From NCBI GenBank assembly GCA_944322965.1, contig CALUQR010000003.1, forward strand, positions 124,001-188,000: a stretch of DNA of 64,000 nt. The letters are read 5' to 3'. Source of the stretch: Vulcanimicrobiota bacterium (GTDB lineage: Bacteria > Vulcanimicrobiota > Xenobia > Xenobiales > Xenobiaceae). The first letter of the stretch is position 1; the number at the start of each line of letters is the position of its first letter. The notes below the pieces were generated by a model. That model was not told the origin of the DNA. It worked only from the letters and a program-made list of their open reading frames with translations, and ran no database searches. The position numbers were made by a program, and so were the translations under genes. This document shows positions 1 through 7,675 of the stretch, piece by piece.

Positions 1-949
1 CTAAAAAGGCGCTCTGAGGGGGATTATAGATGAGATCCCCCACCTCAAAACCCTCTAAGGGGCGCGCCGGGGGCGCGGGCCAGGGGTAGAGACTCTTTCC
101 TAGGGCGGGCCACTGGCCGCAGGGGGTAGCTTGCCACCAGATTTCCCCCTCCCTAGGCGCTTGGAGGCGCTGGGGGGCCGTCTGCCAGAGGGTATCTCGC
201 CCCAACTTATCTCCCCACTTTCCCCGCCGCCACCACTCTAAGAGCTTCTGGGCTCGGGGCGGGGCGTTAATAATGGTAATTTGCTCCGCTCCCTCCCTTA
301 AGGCCAGATAGACTAAGGAGCTAGCCGCCCCGCCCGCCCCCCAAATAGTGATCTGGCGCCCTTTTAAATAGCCTCCGCCCGCTGCGCGCCAGGCCCGCCG
401 CCACCCTCCCGGGTCGGTATTGGCCCCCGCCCAGCTTCCTTGGGAACGCCACAGAGTATTGCCGCCTCCAATTAACTCGACCTCTAAGTCCCACCCTCCC
501 AGACCCGCTAAGAGGGTAGGTAACTCCCCTTTATAGGGGTGGGTCACATTGGCCCCTAAAATGGGCCAGTCATCCAGGCGGGCTAAAAGGGAGGGGTCTA
601 AGGGCGCCTGCAAGAGGGAGAGTAGATAGAGGCCCGCCGCGGCGGGTAGGCGCTCATTCCAAGTATTGTGCAGATAGGGGGAGAGGGAGTGGACTAAGGG
701 GCTCCCCCAAAGGAGGGTTAGGGGAAGGTTTAAGAGCGGACGCCAACCTTCCGAGGCTAAGAGATACTCCCAGCGCTTTAAAATAGCCCTCTGGGAGTAG
801 AGGGCCGCTACGTTGCCGTTCTGCCCCCCCGCCTCCAATTGGCTCCAAGCTTCGACTAGACCTAAAATCTGGGCGCCGGGATGGGCCGCCACCCACTCTT
901 TAAGCCACTGACCGAAGCTCTCTGGACCCTCTCCCGCCCGACTCTCCAT
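1..949 (-). CDS. aroE: Shikimate dehydrogenase AroE, 3' end cut by window edge
   Basis: Reads open from the ATG at 947-949 through the left edge (316 codons seen, no stop). AroE reduces 3-dehydroshikimate to shikimate with NADPH. Visible family motifs are SPLVHSLSPYLHN (substrate-binding serines), GANVTHPYK with the catalytic Lys, GANTD, the GAGGAA nucleotide loop and a C-terminal DLIYNPP, so only a few tens of residues are probably missing. The start abuts the aroA stop codon (950-952), so translation is probably coupled. The family usually begins about 10 residues before the SPLxHSLSP motif. Here about 75 extra residues precede it, in the same frame with no internal start, so this looks like a genuine N-terminal extension of unknown role. 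Confidence 0.85.
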   Translation of the reverse strand, partial: MESRAGEGPESFGQWLKEWVAAHPGAQILGLVEAWSQLEAGGQNGNVAALYSQRAILKRWEYLLASEGWRPLLNLPLTLLWGSPLVHSLSPYLHNTWNERLPAAAGLYLLSLLQAPLDPSLLARLDDWPILGANVTHPYKGELPTLLAGLGGWDLEVELIGGGNTLWRSQGSWAGANTDPGGWRRAWRAAGGGYLKGRQITIWGAGGAASSLVYLALREGAEQITIINAPPRAQKLLEWWRRGKWGDKLGRDTLWQTAPQRLQAPREGEIWWQATPCGQWPALGKSLYPWPAPPARPLEGFEVGDLIYNPPQSAFL

Positions 950-2341
950 TTAGAGGATGACCATCATCCGCTTGAGGGTCTCCCAAAATTCTGGGTAGGA
1001 GATGGCGGCGCACTCAAAGCCCTCCAGCTGGACGGGGCGGTGCACTAAACAGGCGGCTACCCCTAAGCTCATAGCCACCCGATGGTCGCCGTGAGCCTGG
1101 AGGAGGATGGGTTCGGTCTGGCCCGCGTCTTTTTCGGGGCGGGGCGCCTCTCCCATCTGTCCCCAGAGATCGAAGCCGTCTACATGTTCCGTGCTGCGAA
1201 TCCCCAGCTTGGCCAATTCTTGTAAGGTGCTAGAGATGCGGTCCGACTCCTTATGGCGCACCGTCTCCGCCCCTCTAATGCGGGTTACCCCCCGGGCTCT
1301 AGAGGCTAAGACGGCCAGTAAGGGGACTTCGTCTAAGCAGAGCGGAACCTCGGAGGCCTGGACTTCTACCCCTTGGAGGTGGGAGTAGTCGGCGGTAATC
1401 CCGCCCACCAATTCCCCATAGAAGCGATTATTGTAGCGGGCGCAGATATTGGCTCCCATGCGCCGGGCGATGGCATAAAAGCCCATCCGGGTGGGGTTAA
1501 TATTGAGGTAGTCGACTACGATATGGGAGTGGGGGCGCAAGAGGGCTAAGGCGATTAGGAAGGCGGCCGAAGAGGGGTCGCCAAAGACGCGGTACTTACC
1601 TAGGGCGGGGACGAGACAGCTCCCCACCTTGAGCGTCACCTCGTGGCCTCCGTCGGCTAAGGGATGTTCGCGCAACTTGTAGCCCAGCTCGCGCAATAAG
1701 ATCTCGCTATGGTCGCGACTCTTAAAGGGCTCGCGTACCGTCAATTCGATATTGCCCCGGCTGAGGGCCGCCAAGATGGCCGCCGTCTTCAGTTGGGCGG
1801 AGGAGGTGGGCAATTGGACGGTGAGTTTCGTAAATTCTAGGGGCTGGAACTCGCCCTCTAAGCCGGAGCGAGCCCCGCGCACGCGCAAGGGGGGGCAGTC
1901 GTTCTCCCCTAAAGTCTCGAGCTGGGCTCCAAATTGGCTGAGCAGCTGGACTAGACTGCGCATCGAGCGCTTCTTTAAGCTGGGGTCGCCTATCAGGGTG
2001 TAGGTATGGGCGCTCATGGAGAGGACGCCCGCCGTGAGACGCATACAGGTGCCGGAGTTACCGCAATCGATAGGCTCCTCTACCGCCTCGGGGCCCCGCT
2101 GGCCCCAGCCTACGATGCGCACTCGCCCGCCCCCTAAGTCGCAGACCTGGGCCCCCAACTTGGAGATGACCCCCAACATCGATTGGCAGTCGAAGTTGGC
2201 CGGCACCCCTTCCACGACGGTCTCCCCTTGGGCCATGGCCGCTAGGAGCAGGACTCGCTGAGCGATCGATTTATCGCCCGGCACTACGAAGCGCCCTTGG
2301 AACGGCTGGCGACTTTGCCCCTCTATAAGTAGCGTCTGCAT
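950..2341 (-). CDS. aroA: 3-phosphoshikimate 1-carboxyvinyltransferase (EPSP synthase)
   Basis: 463 aa. It transfers the enolpyruvyl group of PEP to shikimate-3-phosphate, the sixth shikimate pathway step. Motifs seen: GDKSIAQR near the N-terminus (PEP/S3P-binding Lys and Ser), GNSGTCMRLTAG, KSRDHSE, GDPSSAAF, RHKESDRI and a C-terminal GDHRVAMS. The GNSGT, SRDH and GD.SSAAF forms resemble class II enzymes, which are often less sensitive to glyphosate; that is inference only. It lies 54 bp downstream of dapA and directly upstream of aroE, so dapA-aroA-aroE is a likely operon. The ATG start puts GDKS at the usual position. Confidence 0.95.
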   Translation of the reverse strand: MQTLLIEGQSRQPFQGRFVVPGDKSIAQRVLLLAAMAQGETVVEGVPANFDCQSMLGVISKLGAQVCDLGGGRVRIVGWGQRGPEAVEEPIDCGNSGTCMRLTAGVLSMSAHTYTLIGDPSLKKRSMRSLVQLLSQFGAQLETLGENDCPPLRVRGARSGLEGEFQPLEFTKLTVQLPTSSAQLKTAAILAALSRGNIELTVREPFKSRDHSEILLRELGYKLREHPLADGGHEVTLKVGSCLVPALGKYRVFGDPSSAAFLIALALLRPHSHIVVDYLNINPTRMGFYAIARRMGANICARYNNRFYGELVGGITADYSHLQGVEVQASEVPLCLDEVPLLAVLASRARGVTRIRGAETVRHKESDRISSTLQELAKLGIRSTEHVDGFDLWGQMGEAPRPEKDAGQTEPILLQAHGDHRVAMSLGVAACLVHRPVQLEGFECAAISYPEFWETLKRMMVIL

Positions 2342-2395
2342 CCGACTCCTCCCGGCCAGCGGGCCTTTAAGGTCTCAGTTAAGCTCTAGGTTGGG

Positions 2396-3328
2396 TTAGA
2401 GTAAGCCCGCTCGCTCCATAATCTGGCGCAGCGCCTCCCTCTCTTGGGGATGGGCCCGGCGCAGAGGCGGACGCAAAGCGCCTACCTCCCAACCTTGCAG
2501 GGCTAAAGCCTCCTTAATGAGGATGGGGTTAGTGACGGCAAATAGCCCGCTAAAGAGGGGGAAGAGGCGCAAATGGAGTTCTTTGGCTCGCTCCACGCGG
2601 CCCGCGAAGTAGGCCTCGATCATCTCCCTAATTAGGTTGCCCGCCACATGGGCGGCCACGCTAATGACCCCGACTCCGCCTACGGCTAAGATGGGCAAGA
2701 TGGCGATATCGTCGCCGCTATAGATCTCCAGCGGACGCCGCTCCACGAAGTTCTCAAAGCCCCGGGCCCCTTCTAAGGATTCTCCCTCTAAGAGGCTACT
2801 CAAGATACTGACCGCCTCTAAATGGGAGAGCGACTCTTTGACGGCGATGAGGTTGGGGATCTCAGCCATCTGGGCTAAGGTGGCGGGGGCCATCTCCACT
2901 CCGGTGCGGCTGGGGATATTGTAGGCGATAATGGGCAATTGGGTAGCTTGGGCTACGCTGCGGTAATGTTCTAAGAGGGCGTCTTGCGGGGGTTTATTGT
3001 AGTAGGGGGTGACTACTAAGAGGGCGGAAGCGCCGCGTTCGCGGGCCCGCAGGGAGAAATCGATAGTGGCCTGGGTGCAGTTGGTGCCCGTGCCGCAGAC
3101 TACCGGACTATCGCCTACCGCCTCCTTAACTACTTCTAAGAGGCGCAACTTCTCCTCAGCGCTCAAGGTGGGCGATTCGCCCGTAGTACCCGCCACCACG
3201 ATGGTATCAGTCCCCGTAGCTCGCAAGTGGCGCGCCAGCCGGGCGGCTTGGGCGTAATCTACCTCCAATTGGGGTGTGAAGGGGGTGACCATAGCGGTCA
3301 TGATCCTCCCCAGAGCTAAGTTACTCAT
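2396..3328 (-). CDS. dapA: 4-hydroxy-tetrahydrodipicolinate synthase DapA
   Basis: 310 aa, slightly longer than the usual 290-300. It condenses pyruvate with aspartate semialdehyde, the first committed step to lysine and diaminopimelate. Motifs: AGTTGESPTLS (substrate and phosphate binding), YYNKPPQ with the catalytic Tyr, YNIPSRTG, and AVKES with the Schiff-base Lys. The first ATG (MSNLALGRIMTAMVTPF) has no clear ribosome binding site. A GGGGAGG sits just upstream of the internal ATG at 3301, so the start could be there. The pathway continues in the fused lysC-lysA gene 6 kb away on the other strand. Confidence 0.95.
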   Translation of the reverse strand: MSNLALGRIMTAMVTPFTPQLEVDYAQAARLARHLRATGTDTIVVAGTTGESPTLSAEEKLRLLEVVKEAVGDSPVVCGTGTNCTQATIDFSLRARERGASALLVVTPYYNKPPQDALLEHYRSVAQATQLPIIAYNIPSRTGVEMAPATLAQMAEIPNLIAVKESLSHLEAVSILSSLLEGESLEGARGFENFVERRPLEIYSGDDIAILPILAVGGVGVISVAAHVAGNLIREMIEAYFAGRVERAKELHLRLFPLFSGLFAVTNPILIKEALALQGWEVGALRPPLRRAHPQEREALRQIMERAGLL

Positions 3329-3420
3329 ATATTATGGCTCTAACTCCTCTAAAACTACTGAGACTAAGGATGGCAACCGTCAGTCTCTACTCCTTAAGGC
3401 GACTCCTTCCCTGCCCAACC

Positions 3421-3756
3421 CTAAAGCGCCCCTTCCTCCCGCTCCTGCTCTTGCAGGGCGGCTCGGCTCTCCCTGGCGATGGCGCACAAAAAGCCGATGG
3501 GGATCCCGATCAAACTGAAACCGATAGAGAAAAAGACGAAGAAGAGGGTGGGCTGGTCGGCTTGGACTAAGACTAAACCGCTATGACTCACTAAAGCGGC
3601 GATAAAGGTACAGATAGCCACGGCCAAAAGCGCTCCGCGGCAGCCGCGCCAGAGGATCTGCAAAAACTGCACCTGCGAGCGCGGCCGCCAGTAACCCGCC
3701 CCATACCACAGCCCCCCCACGGCTAGACTGCAGAGAAGATGGATTAAAAAGAGCAT
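3421..3756 (-). CDS. Small hydrophobic membrane protein, unknown function
   Basis: The reading frame opens with TTG at 3810. The ATG at 3756 is preferred because AGGGGG precedes it and it opens directly into a hydrophobic stretch. About 111 aa with three likely membrane segments: LFLIHLLCSLAVGGLWYG, GALLAVAICTFIAALV and FFVFFSIGFSLIGIPIGFLC. The C-terminus is charged and Glu/Gln-rich. It lies 92 bp upstream of dapA on the same strand and may share a transcript. I recognise no family. Confidence 0.55.
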   Translation of the reverse strand: MLFLIHLLCSLAVGGLWYGAGYWRPRSQVQFLQILWRGCRGALLAVAICTFIAALVSHSGLVLVQADQPTLFFVFFSIGFSLIGIPIGFLCAIARESRAALQEQEREEGAL

Positions 3757-3810
3757 GACGCCCCCTACTTTGCCTCCTAGCCTCCGATCTCCTAGTAAAA
3801 TAAGGACCAA

Positions 3811-3969
3811 AAGAGGGTTAGGCCTAGATAAATAGGTAGGAGATCCCCTAAAAGCCTTAAAGTTTTTTATACCTTCTCGACCTTTAGGCCGCCGACGACG
3901 GCCCGCCGAGGTCCTCTGTGAGAAGCCTTATGGACGTGTCTAGCACACTAGAAAGAAGAGTAAAGTCCT
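3811..3969. promoter_or_regulatory. Divergent intergenic region upstream of glnA
   Basis: 159 bp between the membrane protein (minus) and glnA (plus), with an AT-rich left half. A short inverted repeat GTGT-CTAGC-ACAC lies just upstream of the glnA ribosome binding site (AAGAAGAG) and could be an operator. I see no convincing -35/-10 pair. Confidence 0.3.
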
Positions 3970-5307
3970 ATGTCTCAACATCGCCTCACTCAAGAAGATG
4001 TAATTGAACTGGTCCACGAGTTAGATGTCAAATTATTGCACTTACAATTTTCCGACATCCTGGGGGGTATGAAGCATGTGGGTATTCCGGCCCAACATGT
4101 AGAGAGTATCTTTGAGGACGGGGTCCTCTTCGACGGTTCCTCTATTGAGGGATTTATGCGCATCGAAGAGTCCGATATGTGTCTGCGCCCCGATCCGGCC
4201 ACCTTCTCCCTCTTACCTTGGATGGCCGACGACTATAAGGAGGCGCGCTTAATCTGCGACGTGACCACCCCTGAGGGTCAACCTTTTAGCGGCGACCCGC
4301 GCGGTTTCCTCAAGCGGATGATCGCCCAGGCGGCGGCCAGCGGCTTAGAGATGATGGCCGGCCCGGAAGCGGAGTTCTTCCTCTTCGAGCGCGGCGCCGA
4401 CGGTCAGCCTACGACTAAGACCCACGACCGCGCCGGTTACTTCGACTTAGCCCCTATCGACAAGGGGGAGACGGCCCGCCGCCAGATGGTAACCGCCCTG
4501 GAGGCCATGGGCTTTTTGATTGAAGCCTCCCACCACGAGTGCGGCTTCGGTCAGCACGAGATCGATTTTAAATACGCCGACGCCTTGAAGACGGCCGACC
4601 AGGTGGCTACCTTCCGCATGGTAGTAAAGACGGTGGCTATGAATTGCGGCCTGCACGCCACCTTTATGCCTAAGCCCGTCTATGGCATCGCCGGGAGCGG
4701 CATGCACGTCAACCAGTCCCTCTTTAAGGAGGGGCGCAACCTCTTCTTCGATCCCCAAGCCCCCGACCAGCTCTCTCAGGAGTGCCTCTATTATATTGGC
4801 GGCCTGATGAAGCACGCCCGGGCCTTCACCGCCTTTACCAATCCTATCGTCAACTCTTATAAGCGCTTGGTCCCCGGCCACGAGGCGCCCCTCTACGTCA
4901 CCTGGGCTAAGAAGAATCGCAGCCCTATGATCCGCATCCCCGCCCCGCGCGGCAAGAGCACTCGAGTTGAGGTCCGCTCCCCAGATCCTTCCTGCAACCC
5001 CTACTTAGCTATCGGCCTCATGTTGCGGGCCGGCTTAGACGGTTTAGAGAACCGGATCGATCCGGGCGAGGCGATGAATGTCAACCTCTACCAGCTGAGC
5101 CCCCAAGAGATAGCCCAGCGCCAGTTGCAGACCTTGCCCGCCTCCCTGGAAGAGGCGCTCCAGGCCTTCGCCGAGGACACCTTACTCCAAGAGGCCTTAG
5201 GGCCGCACATCTGGTCCCACTTCCGGGAGGCCAAATTGCGCGAGTGGGATGAGTACCGCACCCAAGTCCACCAGTGGGAAGTAGACCACTACCTCACCCT
5301 CTACTAA
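3970..5307 (+). CDS. glnA: Glutamine synthetase, type I alpha
   Basis: 445 aa. It makes glutamine from glutamate, ammonia and ATP. Motifs: FDGSSIEGF near residue 55, AGPEAEFFLF, the GSGMHVNQSLF metal/substrate region, NSYKRLVPG and the C-terminal FR(E)AK..EWDEYRTQVHQWE. Length and C-terminus match the GSI-alpha (Bacillus-like) group, without the insertion and adenylylation context of GSI-beta. Arg64 in GFMRIEESDM corresponds to the Arg that makes GSI-alpha feedback-inhibited by glutamine. Control is therefore probably allosteric rather than by GlnE adenylylation. It has its own strong terminator. Confidence 0.97.
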   Translation: MSQHRLTQEDVIELVHELDVKLLHLQFSDILGGMKHVGIPAQHVESIFEDGVLFDGSSIEGFMRIEESDMCLRPDPATFSLLPWMADDYKEARLICDVTTPEGQPFSGDPRGFLKRMIAQAAASGLEMMAGPEAEFFLFERGADGQPTTKTHDRAGYFDLAPIDKGETARRQMVTALEAMGFLIEASHHECGFGQHEIDFKYADALKTADQVATFRMVVKTVAMNCGLHATFMPKPVYGIAGSGMHVNQSLFKEGRNLFFDPQAPDQLSQECLYYIGGLMKHARAFTAFTNPIVNSYKRLVPGHEAPLYVTWAKKNRSPMIRIPAPRGKSTRVEVRSPDPSCNPYLAIGLMLRAGLDGLENRIDPGEAMNVNLYQLSPQEIAQRQLQTLPASLEEALQAFAEDTLLQEALGPHIWSHFREAKLREWDEYRTQVHQWEVDHYLTLY

Positions 5308-5318
5308 ACTTAACTGAA

Positions 5319-5376
5319 AGGCTCTAAAGAGCCTAGGGGCGGCCCCGCCAGCGGGGCCGCCTCTCTCTTTTCTTTA
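5319..5376 (+). terminator. Rho-independent terminator of glnA
   Basis: A perfect 11-bp stem GGCGGCCCCGC / GCGGGGCCGCC (5338-5348 with 5351-5361) is followed by a T-rich run. A smaller hairpin AGGCTC-TAAA-GAGCCT (5319-5334) precedes it. Confidence 0.9.
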
Positions 5377-5521
5377 TAGAAAATAAATATTGGGCCAAAA
5401 ATTTTACAACCCTCTATTGCTCCCACAATTTGTTTACAAACTTAGCTTATTTGTAACATTAAATCTCTTTACAAGTTTTAGATTCTAAAGCATATTAAAG
5501 GTGCAAATATAGTCGCTCTTC

Positions 5522-5557
5522 CTCCTTACCGGAGTTGGGGTGACGGTAATAGAGGAG
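5522..5557 (+). promoter_or_regulatory. Hairpin that can cover the ribosome binding site of the secreted protein gene
   Basis: TTACCG (5526-5531) pairs with CGGTAA (5544-5549). The adjoining CTCC (5522-5525) can pair with GGAG (5554-5557) across a 4-nt bulge. The GGAG is the ribosome binding site of the gene starting at 5566. A 160-bp AT-rich leader precedes it. The pairing is seen directly; translational control is inference. Confidence 0.45.
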
Positions 5558-5565
5558 AAAAAATC

Positions 5566-6618
5566 ATGAATTACAAGTATCTAGCCGTTGGCGCTCTACT
5601 AGCCGGACTATGCCTAGCCCCCGCCGTACAGGCGGCCGTGACCGATGTCTCCGGTGGTGAGACTACTGTTGAATACAAGTTCAAGACCGATGTGCGCGGC
5701 GAAGGCGATGTAGGTGTTAAGCACTACTACACCCGTGAGGATGGAAGCTCGGGCTACGACATCGTGTGGCACGAATTCGATAGGACGACCGGTTTCTTAG
5801 AGGGTGACATCGCTGATCCCGGGGTGCAGGGTGCCATTATTCAGATGAGAAATGATCTGAAAGCCTGGGCGAAGTCGGTAGCAGGCCGTAGTGGCGTGTC
5901 CTTTGACCACAGTGGTTCGGACAACCATTTCAGCGTTACCGAAGGCATCGTTGACGCTTATTATACCTCCAGCCAGGCGGTCTCCACTGGGGCCATCTTA
6001 GTTGGTGATCAGGATAATATGGCTCATGCTTACGCCGCCGAAGGCAACAGCACGATGACCGTCAACGTCAACCAGGTGTATGAGATTAACCTTTACGGTT
6101 TAACCTCCCCCATCGTTTTGGACTTAGATGGCGACGGCACCTTGATGGCTTCCGATGGCCAGTACAAACCCCACGCCCAGACCTTCAAGAGCGAGGGTGC
6201 GGTTATGTTCGACTTCCATGGCAACGGCTTCCCCGTAGCTACCGAGTGGGTCGGCCCCAACGACGGTCTCCTCTGCCGTCCCCAGGCTGATGAGCGTATC
6301 AACGGTACCCACCTCTTCGGTACGGCCAACGGTTACAGCAATGGTTACGAGGCCATGGCTGCTTTAGATAACGACCAGAGCGGCGCTCTGGAGGGCAAGG
6401 AGCTGGAAGGGCTCTTCGTATGGCAGGATCTCAATGGCAACGGCCGCTCCGACGAGGGCGAGCTGAAGACCGTCCAGGAGTTGGGCATCACCTCCATCAG
6501 CGTCAACCACACTGATATGAGCTCCACCTACGTGCGCAACGGCCAGACCTTGAAGTCCTTCGACTGGTGGCCTTCCATCAGAGACGTGCGTCGCGTAGAC
6601 GTCTCCAACCTCAAGTAA
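5566..6618 (+). CDS. Secreted protein with calcium-binding (EF-hand/RTX-adhesin-type) module
   Basis: 350 aa. A Sec signal peptide covers residues 1-23, with cleavage predicted after VQA. Residues about 25-175 resemble nothing I know. From about 180 the protein carries the Asp-rich module found near the C-terminus of large RTX toxins and adhesins: SPIVLDLDGDGT, MFDFHGNG, EWVGPNDGLL, then EF-hand-like DNDQSGALEGKE (about 267) and DLNGNGRSDEGE (about 287) followed by ELKTVQELGITSI. In the large proteins this module is one part of thousands of residues; here it stands alone in a small export product. Calcium binding is likely from the motif; the biological role is unknown. It has its own terminator and a structured leader, so it is monocistronic. 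Confidence 0.75.
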   Translation: MNYKYLAVGALLAGLCLAPAVQAAVTDVSGGETTVEYKFKTDVRGEGDVGVKHYYTREDGSSGYDIVWHEFDRTTGFLEGDIADPGVQGAIIQMRNDLKAWAKSVAGRSGVSFDHSGSDNHFSVTEGIVDAYYTSSQAVSTGAILVGDQDNMAHAYAAEGNSTMTVNVNQVYEINLYGLTSPIVLDLDGDGTLMASDGQYKPHAQTFKSEGAVMFDFHGNGFPVATEWVGPNDGLLCRPQADERINGTHLFGTANGYSNGYEAMAALDNDQSGALEGKELEGLFVWQDLNGNGRSDEGELKTVQELGITSISVNHTDMSSTYVRNGQTLKSFDWWPSIRDVRRVDVSNLK

Positions 6619-6648
6619 GTTCGCTCTAGGTATTAGGAGTAAGTGACC

Positions 6649-6695
6649 TTTAACCCGCAGAGGCTCCGCCTCTGCGGGTTAAAACTTTTCTCTAG
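6649..6695 (+). terminator. Strong intrinsic terminator
   Basis: A 16-bp perfect stem TTTAACCCGCAGAGGC / GCCTCTGCGGGTTAAA with a 3-nt loop, followed by ACTTTTCTCT. It separates the secreted protein gene from rapZ. Confidence 0.92.
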
Positions 6696-6743
6696 CCCTC
6701 TCTCCGGGAGGGGGTTCACTAGTCAAGAGTAGGGGGACGTGGT

Positions 6744-7670
6744 ATGATGCACGGGATGGAAGATAGAGAGAACGCTCGCCCCAACTTGGTGATCGTCACC
6801 GGCCTTTCGGGCGCTGGGAAGAGCCAAGCTATGAAGTGCTTTGAAGATCAGGGGTATTACTGTGTCGACAACTTACCGCCGGTCCTCATCCCCCAACTGG
6901 CTCAACTCTGCCGCTCCTCCCATTTAGATTATCTGGCCTTGGCCTTAGATGTGCGCAGCCGCGAATTCTTTGACGATCTGGAACCGGCTTTAGAGCAGAT
7001 CGCCACCTTAGGCTACCACCCCTATATCGTCTTCTTAGAGGCCGATCCCCAAGTCTTAGTGCGCCGCTACGCCGAGTCGCGCCGCCAACATCCTCTGGCC
7101 CCCAACGATCGGGTCCTCAAAGGGATAGAGAAGGAGCGAGAGTTCTTACAATTTCTGCGCGGTCGCTCCGATTTAGTCTTAGATACCTCTAAGATCTCTC
7201 CCCATCAGCTGCGCGGCCTCATCTTCCAAAATTTCGGAACCCAGCGCCACTTACAGAGCCGCCTCCACGTCTTTAGCTTTGGCTTTAAGTATGGCATCCC
7301 CTTAGATACCGATCTAGTCTTCGATTGCCGCTTCTTACCTAACCCCTACTACCTGGCCGAGCTGCGCCCCCTGTCCGGGTTAGACGAGGCCGTCTACCAA
7401 TACTTGAGCCAATTTGAGAGCTTCGCCACCTTCCAAGATAAGATCGCCGATCTCTTACTCTTCCTCTTGCCCGCCTATCTCAAAGAGGGTAAGCGCCAAG
7501 TCAACGTGGCCTTCGGTTGCACGGGGGGACGCCACCGCTCCGTAGCCTTAGCGGAAAAGATCGCCCAACGTTTAGCTAGCGCCCATTACGAGGTCTCTAT
7601 AGAGCACCGCGACTTGCAACGCCACGGGGGGCGCTCAGCCTTAAATTCCCAGCCCCACCAAGGATCGTAG
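6744..7670 (+). CDS. rapZ: RNase adapter / nucleotide-binding protein RapZ (YvcJ)
   Basis: 308 aa. P-loop protein with Walker A GLSGAGKS (residues 20-27), the DNLPP motif, and the C-terminal GCTGGRHRSVALAEKIA loop typical of RapZ. In E. coli RapZ directs RNase E to a small RNA controlling glucosamine-6-phosphate synthase; in Bacillus the homologue YvcJ has a less clear role. It is followed after 5 bp by yvcK, the conserved rapZ-yvcK order of Gram-positive genomes. The usual third gene, whiA, is absent here. An AGGGGG ribosome binding site precedes the ATG. Confidence 0.93.
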   Translation: MMHGMEDRENARPNLVIVTGLSGAGKSQAMKCFEDQGYYCVDNLPPVLIPQLAQLCRSSHLDYLALALDVRSREFFDDLEPALEQIATLGYHPYIVFLEADPQVLVRRYAESRRQHPLAPNDRVLKGIEKEREFLQFLRGRSDLVLDTSKISPHQLRGLIFQNFGTQRHLQSRLHVFSFGFKYGIPLDTDLVFDCRFLPNPYYLAELRPLSGLDEAVYQYLSQFESFATFQDKIADLLLFLLPAYLKEGKRQVNVAFGCTGGRHRSVALAEKIAQRLASAHYEVSIEHRDLQRHGGRSALNSQPHQGS

Positions 7671-7675
7671 GTCAG

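Noticed and set aside
654-896. 80-codon minus-strand ORF
   Set aside because: Out-of-frame shadow of aroE, whose true frame is open from 949 to the window edge with all family motifs.
5377-5565. Cyclic-di-GMP (GEMM) or other known riboswitch before the secreted protein gene
   Set aside because: I could not match a known core motif; only the RBS hairpin is supported.
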